In this document: in pieces, positions 1 to 7,977 of the stretch
Layout of the letters: each line of letters begins with the position of its first letter
Numbering within the stretch: position 1 is the first letter of the stretch
Assembly (NCBI RefSeq): GCF_017377795.1
Contig: NZ_JAFRDR010000009.1
Coordinates: forward strand, 1-64,000
From: Williamsia soli
GTDB taxonomy: Bacteria > Actinomycetota > Actinomycetes > Mycobacteriales > Mycobacteriaceae
Length of the DNA: 64,000 nucleotides
Direction of reading: 5' to 3'
Position numbers and translations under genes: made by a program
The notes under the pieces: model-generated
Database searches by the model: none
The model's input: only the letters and a program-made list of their open reading frames with translations
Told to the model about the DNA's origin: nothing

Positions 1-122
1 TCGTAGCCCGAGCTATGAACAATCGACCCCGCAAGGCACTCGACTTCCGCACACCCAACGAGTCGTTCACCGCGTTGCTAACATCGACCCCGTAACTGGT
101 GTTGCGACGTTCACTGGAATCC
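1..122 (+). mobile_element. Right end of an IS30-like insertion sequence (left part outside window)
   Basis: The transposase tail ends at 95. The following roughly 27 bases, beginning ctggtgttgcgacgttc, are where the terminal inverted repeat should lie. Immediately after it a different repetitive reading frame begins with no start codon of its own, which fits insertion into or next to an existing gene. The exact boundary cannot be fixed without the left end. Confidence 0.5.
3..95 (+). CDS. C-terminal end of an IS30-like transposase (partial)
   Basis: The first reading frame gives a 30-residue tail that includes MNNRPRKALDFRTPNESF and then stops. An 'N-x-R-P-R-K-x-L-x-x-x-T-P' string close to the stop codon is typical of the C-terminus of IS30-family integrase-core transposases. 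The start and the catalytic DDE part lie outside the window, so it cannot be said whether the gene is intact. The short AT-richer stretch after the stop probably contains the right terminal inverted repeat of the element. Confidence 0.7.
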   Translation, partial: VARAMNNRPRKALDFRTPNESFTALLTSTP

Positions 123-124
123 AC

Positions 125-185
125 CCGTTCATCGTGCCCTACCGACCGTTCACCGTGCCGATCCGACCGTTCACCGTGCCGATCC
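125..185. repeat. Three 21-bp tandem repeats (unit ccgttcaccgtgccgatcc plus 2 bases)
   Basis: Copies start at 125, 146 and 167. The first is degenerate (ccgttcatcgtgccctacc) and the next two share the same 19-base core. The period of 21 equals seven codons, so the array keeps frame. Confidence 0.8.
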
Positions 186-270
186 GGCGATCGACTGGGC
201 CGAAACCTTGGGCGACAGTGCACAACTCGAACCAAGCAGCAAAGCCGGCGCCCAGATCCGCACGGTCGAT

Positions 271-352
271 GGCGTTGTCGGCACGGTCGGCGGCGTTGTC
301 GGCACGGTCGGCGGCGTTGTCGGCACGGTCGACGACATCATCGGCACGGTCG
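271..352. repeat. Four 21-bp tandem repeats (core ggcgttgtcggcacggtcg)
   Basis: Identical 19-base cores start at 271, 292 and 313, with a degenerate fourth at 334. In the plus frame they encode the heptapeptide GVVGTVG. The period matches that of the array at 125-185, so both probably belonged to one repeat-bearing gene. Confidence 0.85.
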
Positions 353-359
353 GCGAGAG

Positions 360-824
360 TTACCAGGCGTAGATGACGCGGCTGCGCAGCACGATGTCCT
401 GCACCGACCGCCGGCGACGATCGACCGCGACCCAAGCGAGCCCGATCGGGAAGAAGGCATAGAAGAGGGCACGCAGCAGACAACGCGACGGGCCGATGCG
501 CTTCCCGTTGCGACTCACCACTTCCAGGCCCATGGCGACCGAACCCACGGTGCGCCCCGACACCGCCCAGCATCCTGCGAGATAGAGGATCGCGGTCGTG
601 TAACCCACCACTCCGGTGAAGAGAATTCCCGGACTCGGCGGTGAGAAGGAGCCCGAGTTGAACAACAACGACAACAGCAGGAGACCGAGGTACATGGCCC
701 CGAGGATCACGGCCACCGTGGCCACGTCGATCGCTGCTGCGGCACCTCGGCTGACGATGCCGGCTGACCGGCTGTCGAGATCGTCGTTGCTGGTGTGCGG
801 CGGCTGCGGGGCCAGGTCACTCAT
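360..824 (-). CDS. RDD family membrane protein
   Basis: 154 residues. RDD proteins are small polytopic membrane proteins, some linked to ion exchange; the substrate here is unknown. Three hydrophobic segments are visible at about residues 27-52, 66-90 and 125-142. The family signature is present as R26-x5-D32 in the first helix, and as 'GRTVGSVAMGLEVVS..G' followed by R-C-L-L-R-A before the last helix. The ATG lies inside the 3' end of the upstream repeat-protein gene (8-base overlap), so the two are probably translated together. Length is normal for single-domain RDD proteins. Confidence 0.85.
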   Translation of the reverse strand: MSDLAPQPPHTSNDDLDSRSAGIVSRGAAAAIDVATVAVILGAMYLGLLLLSLLFNSGSFSPPSPGILFTGVVGYTTAILYLAGCWAVSGRTVGSVAMGLEVVSRNGKRIGPSRCLLRALFYAFFPIGLAWVAVDRRRRSVQDIVLRSRVIYAW

Positions 825-1566
825 GGGTGTCCACCGGAGTGTGTCCCGGCTCGCGGCGGTGCACGTCGACGACGACCTCGGTGACCGATGTCGCGGAATT
901 CGGCACGCTCGCTGCCGGAATGGTGCCGTTCAGTGCGGGCCTGCCGCGTGGTGGTTGGGCCGGCCGGCCGAGCAGCCGTCCGAACACCCCGGCAACCACA
1001 TCGTCCGCGCGGGCGCCCTGTGTCCGGACGTCGTCGAGCACACCCGTCGTCAACGTGGTCGTCGATTCCCGGACGATCGCCTGCAGGTCCACACCGTCGA
1101 TGATCTCGTTGGCCAGCCCGATCAGGTCGACTCGCCCGATGACCGCCTCGATGTCGATCTTCGCCGCGATCGCGTCCAGATCGACTCCGCTGACCGCGCG
1201 ATTCAAGTCGACGGTCTCGATCACGGCGTCCAGGTCGACCCGGTTCAGGATGGCGTCGATGTCGATCCTCGCCGCGATGGTGTCGAGATCGATCACGGTG
1301 GCGATCTGATTGATGTCGACATGGCGTATGACGAGTTCGGTGAGATCGACCTCGACGACAAGCGCCTCGATCACCTCGCGGATGATCACCTTGAGGGCGG
1401 CCCGGGTCAGCGCCAGGGTGGTCGCCGCGGCCTGCTCGCCGAATGCGAGCGCTTCGACGGCGGCGCGTTCGACGATCGGTCCGACGACAGGGACGCGGGT
1501 GGCGAACGAGTACATCGAACCAGCCCGTCGAACCAGGCTGGACCCCAATGCTCCGCCGGTGACCAT
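817..1566 (-). CDS. Conserved hypothetical protein with about ten nonapeptide repeats
   Basis: 249 residues. An N-terminal amphipathic/Ala-rich region of about 70 residues is followed by roughly ten tandem nine-residue units of the form [VI]-D-[LI]-[DN]-x-I-x-x-x (VDLDAVIET, IDIDAILNR, VDLDAIAAK and so on, about residues 73-165). A Pro/Arg-rich tail follows. There is no signal peptide or clear membrane helix. Similar proteins sit beside RDD genes in mycobacteria and rhodococci, which fits the 8-base overlap with the RDD gene here. The function is unknown; the regular Asp every nine residues suggests a solenoid. I chose the first ATG. Confidence 0.75.
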   Translation of the reverse strand: MVTGGALGSSLVRRAGSMYSFATRVPVVGPIVERAAVEALAFGEQAAATTLALTRAALKVIIREVIEALVVEVDLTELVIRHVDINQIATVIDLDTIAARIDIDAILNRVDLDAVIETVDLNRAVSGVDLDAIAAKIDIEAVIGRVDLIGLANEIIDGVDLQAIVRESTTTLTTGVLDDVRTQGARADDVVAGVFGRLLGRPAQPPRGRPALNGTIPAASVPNSATSVTEVVVDVHRREPGHTPVDTHE

Positions 1567-1645
1567 GCGCGCGCGTTTCCTTCACTCGCTACCAGTAAGA
1601 CTCAAAACATTACTCGCCAGACCCTGAACTACACCGGACATGACA

Positions 1646-1677
1646 AAGGACGCCGGTTCGGATGAACCGGCGCCCTT
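1646..1677 (-). terminator. Rho-independent-type terminator after sucCD
   Basis: Arms CGCCGGTTC (1651-1659) and GAACCGGCG (1664-1672) pair perfectly around a GGAT loop. The stem extends outward by AAGG/CCTT after one mismatch. Read from the sucD side, the stem is followed by a short T-rich stretch (CCTTTGTCAT). It lies 29 bases past the sucD stop. Confidence 0.75.
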
Positions 1678-1705
1678 CGAAAATCAAGACCTGCTGATGA
1701 ATGCC

Positions 1706-2596
1706 TTACAGGTTCTTGTAGATCTCGCGCGCGAGATCGGCGGTCTCGGACGGCGTCTTGCCGACCTTCACGCCAGCAGCCTCGAGTGCGTCCTTCTTGG
1801 CCTGCGCGGTGCCCGAACTGCCCGAGACGATGGCGCCTGCGTGGCCCATGGTCTTGCCTTCGGGAGCGGTGAAGCCGGCGACGTAGCCGACGACCGGCTT
1901 GGTCACGTTGGCCTTGATGTAATCGGCTGCGCGCTCTTCGGCGTCGCCACCGATTTCACCGATCATCACGATGACCTTCGTGTCGGGATCCTGCTCGAAC
2001 GCCTCGATGGCGTCGATGTGGGTGGTCCCGATGACGGGGTCGCCACCGATGCCGATGGCGGTCGAGAAACCGATGTCGCGGAGCTCGTACATCATCTGGT
2101 AGGTCAGGGTGCCCGACTTGGAGACCAGGCCGATGCCGCCGGTGCCGGCGATGTTGGCCGGGGTGATGCCGACCAGCGACTCACCGGGGGTGATGATGCC
2201 GGGGCAGTTCGGTCCGATAATCCGGGTCTTCTTGCCCTTGGAGACGTTGTAGGCCCACGCGTATGCGCTGTCCTGCACCGGGATTCCCTCGGTGATGACG
2301 ACGAGCAGCGGGATCTCGGCGTCGATCGCCTCGATGATGGCGTCCTTGGCGAACTTCGGCGGCACGAAGGCGATCGACACGTCGGCGCCGGTCTCCTTGA
2401 TGGCCTCGGCAACGGTACCGAACACGGGCAGCTCGACGCCGCCGTCATGGCTGACGGTGGTCCCGGCCTTGCGGGCGTTCACGCCGCCGACGACCTGGGT
2501 GCCTGCCTTGAGCATCAGTGCGGTGTGCTTGGTGCCTTCACCGCCGGTGATGCCCTGAACGATGACCTTGGAATCTTTGTTCAGAAAAATCGACAT
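1706..2596 (-). CDS. sucD: Succinate-CoA ligase (ADP-forming) subunit alpha
   Basis: 296 residues. With SucC it converts succinyl-CoA, ADP and phosphate to succinate, CoA and ATP in the TCA cycle. Visible features are the CoA-binding Rossmann loop GITGGEG near residue 15, '[12 protein letters not shown]' near 120, and the phosphohistidine site [10 protein letters not shown] near 240. The start used is the ATG giving [11 protein letters not shown], preceded by AGGAGC at proper spacing. A longer frame to 2647 would overlap sucC with no ribosome site. It lies 13 bases after the sucC stop, so the two form one operon ended by the 1646-1677 hairpin. Confidence 0.97.
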   Translation of the reverse strand: MSIFLNKDSKVIVQGITGGEGTKHTALMLKAGTQVVGGVNARKAGTTVSHDGGVELPVFGTVAEAIKETGADVSIAFVPPKFAKDAIIEAIDAEIPLLVVITEGIPVQDSAYAWAYNVSKGKKTRIIGPNCPGIITPGESLVGITPANIAGTGGIGLVSKSGTLTYQMMYELRDIGFSTAIGIGGDPVIGTTHIDAIEAFEQDPDTKVIVMIGEIGGDAEERAADYIKANVTKPVVGYVAGFTAPEGKTMGHAGAIVSGSSGTAQAKKDALEAAGVKVGKTPSETADLAREIYKNL

Positions 2597-2609
2597 TGAT
2601 CTGTTGCTC

Positions 2610-3773
2610 CTACTTGCTCGCCAGTTCGGCGGCCTTGTCGGCGCCACTGTCCATGGTCTCGGCGAGCGTCACCAGAGGATGATTCGCGTCGGCGAGGATC
2701 TTGCGGCCTTCTTCGACCTTGTTGCCGTCGAGGCGAACAACGAGTGGCTTGTTGGCGTCGTCGCCGAGCTTCTTCAGTGCGCCGACGATGCCGTTGGCGA
2801 CAGCGTCACACGCGGTGATGCCACCGAAGACGTTCACGAACACGCTCTTGACCTGCTCGTCGCCCAGGATGACGTCGAGACCGGCGGCCATGACCTCGGC
2901 CGAGGCGCCGCCACCGATGTCCAGGAAGTTGGCGGGCTTGACGCCGTTGTGCTTCTCACCGGCGTAGGCGACGACATCGAGCGTCGACATGACGAGTCCG
3001 GCACCGTTGCCGATGATGCCGACCTGGCCGTCGAGCTTGACGTAGTTCAGATCATTCTCTTTGGCCTTGAGCTCGAGAGGATCGGTTGCGTCCTTGTCCT
3101 CGAACTCGGCGTGGCCGGGCTGACGGAAGTCAGCGTTGGCGTCGAGGGTGACCTTGCCGTCGAGGGCGAGGATCTCATCGTTCGGAGTCCGCACGAGGGG
3201 GTTGACCTCAACGAGGAGTGCGTCCTCGTTGATGAAGACCTCCCACAGCTTCTGGATGGTGTTGGCCGCGGCGTCGAGCACCTCGGCGGGCAGCTTGCCG
3301 GCTTCGGCGATCTCGCGTGCGAACGCGAGATCGACACCCTTGACGGCGTCGACGGGGATCTTGGCCAGGGCGTCGGGGTTCTCCTCGGCGGTGACCTCGA
3401 TCTCGACGCCACCCTCCACCGAGCACATGGCCAGGTAAGTGCGGTTGGTGCGGTCGAGCAGGAAGGAGATGTAGTACTCCTCTGCGATGTCACTCGCCTC
3501 TGCGACCAGCAGCTTCTTGACGACGTGGCCCTTGATGTCGAGGCCGAGGATCGACTCGGCGTTTGCGACTGCCTCGTCGACGTCCTTGGAGTACTTGACG
3601 CCGCCGGCCTTGCCGCGGCCACCGACCTTCACCTGTGCTTTGACCATCACGGGCTTGCCGATTTCTTCGGCGATCTGCCGTGCGCCATCGACGGTGTCGG
3701 TAACACGGCCGGCCGAGGTCGGCACCTCATGCTTGGCGAAGAGCTCCTTCGCCTGGTATTCGAAGAGATCCAT
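2610..3773 (-). CDS. sucC: Succinate-CoA ligase (ADP-forming) subunit beta
   Basis: 387 residues, standard length. The N-terminal ATP-grasp domain begins [20 protein letters not shown] and carries the Gly-rich '[12 protein letters not shown]' loop near residue 50. The C-terminal ligase domain has '[12 protein letters not shown]' and '[16 protein letters not shown]'. It pairs with SucD and is the first gene of the sucCD operon. The 378-base gap upstream, shared with a divergent M23 peptidase gene, contains a Crp-like site that may control one or both. The order M23 - sucC - sucD matches Rv0950c-Rv0952. Confidence 0.97.
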   Translation of the reverse strand: MDLFEYQAKELFAKHEVPTSAGRVTDTVDGARQIAEEIGKPVMVKAQVKVGGRGKAGGVKYSKDVDEAVANAESILGLDIKGHVVKKLLVAEASDIAEEYYISFLLDRTNRTYLAMCSVEGGVEIEVTAEENPDALAKIPVDAVKGVDLAFAREIAEAGKLPAEVLDAAANTIQKLWEVFINEDALLVEVNPLVRTPNDEILALDGKVTLDANADFRQPGHAEFEDKDATDPLELKAKENDLNYVKLDGQVGIIGNGAGLVMSTLDVVAYAGEKHNGVKPANFLDIGGGASAEVMAAGLDVILGDEQVKSVFVNVFGGITACDAVANGIVGALKKLGDDANKPLVVRLDGNKVEEGRKILADANHPLVTLAETMDSGADKAAELASK

Positions 3774-3978
3774 TCAGCTCACCATCTCGTAGATTTGCCC
3801 GCAGTTGGTGTTGCGGGCCGAAGTGACTGTAACGCCGCGAGAAACAGCGCTTATCACTGCTACCGCAGCTTGTGCCACAGATCACTGGCACGGTCCCGTT
3901 CACCGGTACCTCACGCACGCGCGCCCACGTTCGGTGAGGTGACCTGCACACCAGCAACGGACAAAGCGTACGCACTGT

Positions 3979-3994
3979 AGTGATCCACCTCACA
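3979..3994. promoter_or_regulatory. Candidate Crp/GlxR-type operator
   Basis: AGTGATCCACCTCACA matches the Crp-family consensus TGTGA-N6-TCACA at nine of ten fixed positions. It lies in the shared upstream region of sucC and the M23 gene, 205 bases from the sucC start and 158 bases from the M23 start. Binding by a cAMP-responsive Crp homologue is inferred from the motif only. Confidence 0.5.
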
Positions 3995-4067
3995 ACAACG
4001 ACCCCAATTCTCGCGTCCGGTTGCGCGCGTCGCAATCGTTTCGTTACCGTCGCTGAGTCAGTAAGGT

Positions 4068-4093
4068 CACGGATCCATCACACAGGATCCGTG
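4068..4093 (+). promoter_or_regulatory. Perfect 9-bp hairpin in the leader of the M23 peptidase gene
   Basis: CACGGATCC (4068-4076) and GGATCCGTG (4085-4093) are exact inverted complements around an 8-base loop. It lies 58 bases before the TTG start. There is no T-run after it, so it is more likely a leader structure or a dimeric protein site than a terminator. Confidence 0.6.
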
Positions 4094-4151
4094 CGGACGC
4101 ACCGACGCACTCGCTGCGGACGTCCGATCGTAGCTAGAAAGGCCCAATCTG

Positions 4152-5285
4152 TTGTCAGCTCGTGGAACGATCTCCGGTGGCGGCGCGCCAGCGCTCCCCT
4201 CGGCCCGAACCCACGACGAGCTGTCGGCAGACATGCGCCACGACGAGATCACCTCGATCATTCCCGTCGAAGACTTCGGTCTCGAGCAGTACGCCGACGG
4301 CCCGCTGACCGAATGGCGGAACGAATCTCGCACCACCGGTCGCCGCCGCGCCGACCGTCCCGGCGCCCGCCGCTTCGACCGCGACGCCTACGACCAGCCG
4401 CGACCCGCCGAGATCACCCAAGACATCGTCGTCGCCGAGATCGAGTTCGACGAATACGCCCATGAGCATCCTTTCGAGGTCCAGGGCGCCGAGTACGACG
4501 ACTTCGAACCGGAGTCCGAGGAGTCGCCGTGGGCGCCGCAGAAGCAGCGTGCCCCGCGTCGCGGATCCGGTAAACATCGCATCGCGGCGCCGCCACAGGC
4601 CCTGAAGGGTCGCGCCGCACTGCTGGCAGTCGCTGCAGGCGCTGCGGTCGCAGCCGCCACGGGAAGCTTCGCCCAACCGGCCGACGACACCACCCAGTCG
4701 GCGGCTCCGACGCCTGTGGCCGTCACCAACGGCGACACCGATGGTCCGGCTGCCGGAATCGCCGGTGCGCCCGCACCGGCCAACATGGACACCTTCACCA
4801 GTCAGCTTGCCGAGGGTCAGGAGATCGCCGAGGCAAAGGCTCAGGCAGACGCGGCAGCTCGCATCCCACTTTTCGTCTCGCCGATCGCGCCTGGCGCCTA
4901 CACCTTCACCTCCACCTACGCGAACCGCTGGGGCGCGTTCCACGGCGGCATCGACATGGCCGCACCCCTGGGGACGCCCATCCACGCCGCCACCGACGGC
5001 GAAGTGATCGACGCCGGCCCGGCATCGGGGTATGGCAACTGGGTGCAGATCAGGTCGGACGACGGCACCGTCACCATGTACGGCCACATGGCCTCGAGCG
5101 GTGTGCTCGTCACCAAAGGCCAAAAGGTCACCGCAGGCCAGATCATCGCCCTCGTCGGCAGCGAAGGCTTTTCCACCGGACCGCACCTGCACTTCGAGGT
5201 CTGGAAGAACGGCACGATGAAGATCGATCCGGCTCCCTGGCTCGCCGCACACGGCATCAGCCTCGCCTCGTACACCGGCAGCTGA
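4152..5285 (+). CDS. Membrane-anchored M23 family metallopeptidase
   Basis: 377 residues. The acidic N-terminal cytoplasmic part (1-150) is followed by one hydrophobic segment near residues 155-175, a Thr/Pro/Ala linker and a C-terminal M23 (LytM) domain from about 240. Zinc-site motifs are HGGID and HLHFE, with 'YGHM' between, so the enzyme is expected to cleave peptidoglycan peptide bridges outside the membrane. The TTG start is used because GAAAGG sits 9 bases upstream; an ATG at 4233 is the alternative. It is the Rv0950c counterpart, divergent from sucC and convergent with pcrA, and ends at a strong shared terminator. Confidence 0.88.
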   Translation: MSARGTISGGGAPALPSARTHDELSADMRHDEITSIIPVEDFGLEQYADGPLTEWRNESRTTGRRRADRPGARRFDRDAYDQPRPAEITQDIVVAEIEFDEYAHEHPFEVQGAEYDDFEPESEESPWAPQKQRAPRRGSGKHRIAAPPQALKGRAALLAVAAGAAVAAATGSFAQPADDTTQSAAPTPVAVTNGDTDGPAAGIAGAPAPANMDTFTSQLAEGQEIAEAKAQADAAARIPLFVSPIAPGAYTFTSTYANRWGAFHGGIDMAAPLGTPIHAATDGEVIDAGPASGYGNWVQIRSDDGTVTMYGHMASSGVLVTKGQKVTAGQIIALVGSEGFSTGPHLHFEVWKNGTMKIDPAPWLAAHGISLASYTGS

Positions 5286-5300
5286 CGTCACACCCCTCAC

Positions 5301-5326
5301 AAACCCACCCTCGAACGGGTGGGTTT
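5301..5326. terminator. Bidirectional terminator between M23 peptidase and pcrA
   Basis: AAACCCACCC (5301-5310) and GGGTGGGTTT (5317-5326) form a perfect 10-bp stem with a 6-base loop. The flanking A-run on one side and T-run on the other let it act in both directions between the two convergent genes. Confidence 0.92.
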
Positions 5327-5337
5327 GTTGCTGTCGG

Positions 5338-7884
5338 CTAGAGCTTCTCGACGGGTAGTCCACCGAGAGACATGAGGGTGATCCGGCCGGCACTGCCGAA
5401 GTCGAACATCACCCGCTCGGTCGGTCCGGAACCCTCTTTGCCGACGACCTTGCCCATGCCGTACTTGGGATGGGTGACCCGATCGCCCACCTCTACGTGA
5501 ATCTGCTTGTTGCGCCCTCGCGTCGGTGATCCGAACGACTCCTGCCGACGTGATCCGCCTCCGAAGGACCGCTGCTCACCGAAACCGCTGCCGCTGAAGC
5601 CACGGCCGTTGTCGCCGTAGTCACGACTGCCGTCACTGGATCGACGACCCATGCTGCGCTTTGGTTCAGTGCGCCGCCAATCGATGAGATGTTGCGGAAT
5701 CTCCTGCAGGAAGCGTGATTCCGGGTTCTGCATCGGCGTGCCCCAGGCCGAACGGACCATCGCCCGGCTCAGGTACAACCGCTTGCGTGCCCGGGTGATC
5801 CCGACATACGCGAGACGGCGTTCTTCCGACAGCTCGGCCGGATCGCCGAGCGCACGCATGTGCGGAAATTGCCCGTCCTCCCAACCGGTCACGAAGACCA
5901 CCGGGAACTCGAGTCCTTTCGCCGTGTGCAACGTCATCAACGTGACGACGCCGTCCTCGTCGTCGGGAACCTGATCCGCGTCGGCCACCAGGGCGACCCG
6001 CTCCAAGAACGCCGCGAGAGAACCCGGGTCGGGTTCGCCCTCAGCCGCAGCCAACCCATCATCGTCCAACTGCGTTTCCGGCGGTCGCCCGTTCTGGTCG
6101 AGCTCCGCCACCGGCTGCGTCTGGCCTGCGGCCTCCGCGCTGAATTCCCTTGCCACCGAGATGAGTTCGTTGATGTTGTCGAGACGGGCGCCGTCTTGCG
6201 GGTCGGACGAACCCTCCAGTTCGTAGCGATATCCGGTGCGCTCGGCGATCGCCTCCACCAGTTCCCCGATGTCGCCTGCCTCGCTACCGGCATCGACCGA
6301 TGCCACGTCGGCGTCTGACGACCCGGCCGCGCCGAAACTCGACAGGAAATCGTTGCGCAAACCCTCGATGAGTTCGACGAAGCTCGAGATCTGTTTGACC
6401 GCACGGGTTCCCAGCAGCGGAACCTTGCCCTCGGCGCCGTCGATCAGCGCCTGGTAGAAGCTCGTCCCGGTGTTCTCCGAATGCACCGCCACGCAGGCCT
6501 CGGCCCGGTCGCCGATGCCGCGGCGGGGGGTGTTGAGGATGCGACGCAGACTCACGGTGTCGTCGGGGTTGGCCACCGCCCGCAGATAGGCGACGATGTC
6601 GCGGACCTCTTTGCGCTCGTAGAAACGCACCCCACCGACCACCTTGTAAGGGATGCCGAGCCGGATGAACACCTCTTCCAGGGCACGTGAAGCAGTATTG
6701 GTGCGATAGAACGCCGCGATCTCCGAGTACTTGAACTCCCCTGTGTCCGAAAGGGAATCGATCTCCCGGGCGATGAACTGCGCCTCGTCGTGCTCATTGT
6801 CGGCGACGTACCCGACGATCAGCTCCCCATCGCCACTATCGGTCCACAGCTTCTTCTCCCGACGCCCTGCGTTGCGCGAGATAACCGCGTTGGCGGCCGA
6901 CAAGATGGTCTGGGTCGACCGGTAATTCTGTTCGAGGAGAATGGTCTCGGTGTCCGGGAAGTCGCGTTCGAACTCCTCGATGTTTCGGATGGTGGCGCCG
7001 CGAAACGCGTAGATGGACTGATCAGCGTCGCCGACCACACAGAGTTCGGACGGGCTGACATTCCCGACGCCTCCGGTGCCGACGAGTTCCCGCACCAGGA
7101 TGTACTGGGCGTGGTTGGTGTCCTGGTACTCGTCGACCAGCACGTGCCGGAACCGGCGCCGGTAGTACTCGGCAACCTCGGGAAATGCCTGGAGCAGTCC
7201 AACGGTCTCGCCGATGAGGTCGTCGAAGTCGAAGGCGTTCGCCGAGCGCAGTCGTTGTTGGTACTGCCGGTAGATCTGCGCGATGGTCACCAGCGCGGGT
7301 TCGGCCTTCTCCTCCGCGTCCGCGATCGCGGCATCGGGATCGATGAGCTCATTCTTGTAGTTCGAGATCGCGATCGAGACGCCACGCGGACTGAACTTCT
7401 TGGGGTCCAGGTCCAGATCGCGCACGATCATCGACAACAGGCGTTTCGAATCGTCGGCGTCGTAGATCGAGAAATTGGAGTTCATCCCGGCCAGCAACGT
7501 CGCCTGGGCGCGCAAGATGCGCACGCAGGTGGAGTGGAACGTGCTGACCCACATGCGATGCGCGCGCGGGCCCACGAGATCGGCCACCCGCTCTCGCATC
7601 TCCGCCGCGGCCTTGTTGGTGAAGGTGATGGCCAGCACCTGACCGGGGGTGACATCCCGTTCGGCGAGCAGGTGCGCGATCCGGCGGGTGAGCACTGCCG
7701 TCTTGCCCGAACCCGCACCTGCCACGATCAGCAGCGGCGACCCCGAGTGCAGGACGGCTGCCCGTTGCTGCGGATTGAGTCCATCGAGGAGTTCGCGAGC
7801 GCGACTCGACTCGGACTGCGGAGTGTCCTGCAGGTTTCCAGTGGCCATACCCGGGAGCGCGGGGTGCGGAGCAGTGCTTTTCAT
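5338..7884 (-). CDS. pcrA: ATP-dependent DNA helicase of the UvrD/PcrA family
   Basis: 848 residues. This SF1A 3'-5' helicase takes part in repair and replication-fork processing. The motifs appear in order: Walker A GAGSGKT near residue 58, DEYQDT, GDADQSIYAFRGA, QNYRST, TLHTAKGLEFPVV and AYVGITRARKRL. A Gly/Arg/Ser-rich linker near 740-790 precedes a C-terminal Tudor-like segment (VGDRVTHPKYGMGKVVG) of the kind that contacts RNA polymerase in PcrA/UvrD1 proteins. Length and context match UvrD1 (Rv0949). The first ATG gives MKSTAPHPALPG; M13 is a possible alternative. Confidence 0.96.
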   Translation of the reverse strand: MKSTAPHPALPGMATGNLQDTPQSESSRARELLDGLNPQQRAAVLHSGSPLLIVAGAGSGKTAVLTRRIAHLLAERDVTPGQVLAITFTNKAAAEMRERVADLVGPRAHRMWVSTFHSTCVRILRAQATLLAGMNSNFSIYDADDSKRLLSMIVRDLDLDPKKFSPRGVSIAISNYKNELIDPDAAIADAEEKAEPALVTIAQIYRQYQQRLRSANAFDFDDLIGETVGLLQAFPEVAEYYRRRFRHVLVDEYQDTNHAQYILVRELVGTGGVGNVSPSELCVVGDADQSIYAFRGATIRNIEEFERDFPDTETILLEQNYRSTQTILSAANAVISRNAGRREKKLWTDSGDGELIVGYVADNEHDEAQFIAREIDSLSDTGEFKYSEIAAFYRTNTASRALEEVFIRLGIPYKVVGGVRFYERKEVRDIVAYLRAVANPDDTVSLRRILNTPRRGIGDRAEACVAVHSENTGTSFYQALIDGAEGKVPLLGTRAVKQISSFVELIEGLRNDFLSSFGAAGSSDADVASVDAGSEAGDIGELVEAIAERTGYRYELEGSSDPQDGARLDNINELISVAREFSAEAAGQTQPVAELDQNGRPPETQLDDDGLAAAEGEPDPGSLAAFLERVALVADADQVPDDEDGVVTLMTLHTAKGLEFPVVFVTGWEDGQFPHMRALGDPAELSEERRLAYVGITRARKRLYLSRAMVRSAWGTPMQNPESRFLQEIPQHLIDWRRTEPKRSMGRRSSDGSRDYGDNGRGFSGSGFGEQRSFGGGSRRQESFGSPTRGRNKQIHVEVGDRVTHPKYGMGKVVGKEGSGPTERVMFDFGSAGRITLMSLGGLPVEKL

Positions 7885-7977
7885 CGTATTCCAAAGTTAC
7901 CCGCTGACCCCGACAGTTCCTCCATCACGGCGCGAATCGGGCCTTCGGTAACATCATCGCCACTGATCTGGGGGCAC

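Larger units (their letters stand above)
121..372 (+). pseudogene. 3' remnant of a repeat-containing protein cut by the IS element
   Basis: An open frame enters from the IS end and stops at 370-372. Its last part reads like protein: an acidic, Ser/Gln-containing stretch followed by three copies of GVVGTVG, then a degenerate copy ending VGESYQA. It has no plausible start codon after the IS end. I read it as the C-terminal remnant of a low-complexity protein separated from its 5' end by the insertion. The frame upstream of about 190 is uncertain because other frames are also open there. Its end overlaps the stop of the convergent RDD gene by 13 bases. No function can be assigned. Confidence 0.45.
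3774..4151. other. 378-bp divergent intergenic region between sucC and the M23 peptidase gene
   Basis: No convincing reading frame occupies this stretch. It holds the Crp-like palindrome at 3979-3994, the perfect hairpin at 4068-4093 and a GAAAGG ribosome site at 4137-4142 for the peptidase gene. Promoters for both directions must lie here, but I cannot place their -10 boxes with confidence. Confidence 0.7.

Noticed and set aside
125-352. CRISPR array
   Set aside because: Repeats are contiguous with a 21-base period and no unique spacers; they are coding tandem repeats.
134-644. Arg/Ser-rich frames on both strands over the 21-bp repeats
   Set aside because: Open only because the repeats and the RDD gene are GC-rich; compositions are typical of out-of-frame reading.
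3960-4150. c-di-AMP (ydaO) riboswitch before the M23 peptidase gene
   Set aside because: Such switches precede many actinobacterial wall hydrolases, but none of the conserved stretches could be found; only a simple hairpin is present.
4155-5393. 412-codon minus-strand frame opposite the M23 gene
   Set aside because: It mirrors a gene with clear catalytic motifs and shows no domain of its own.
6790-7977. Upstream part of the long plus frame ending at 9516
   Set aside because: It lies opposite pcrA; the real protein begins at the paired ATG at 7978 with a membrane helix.
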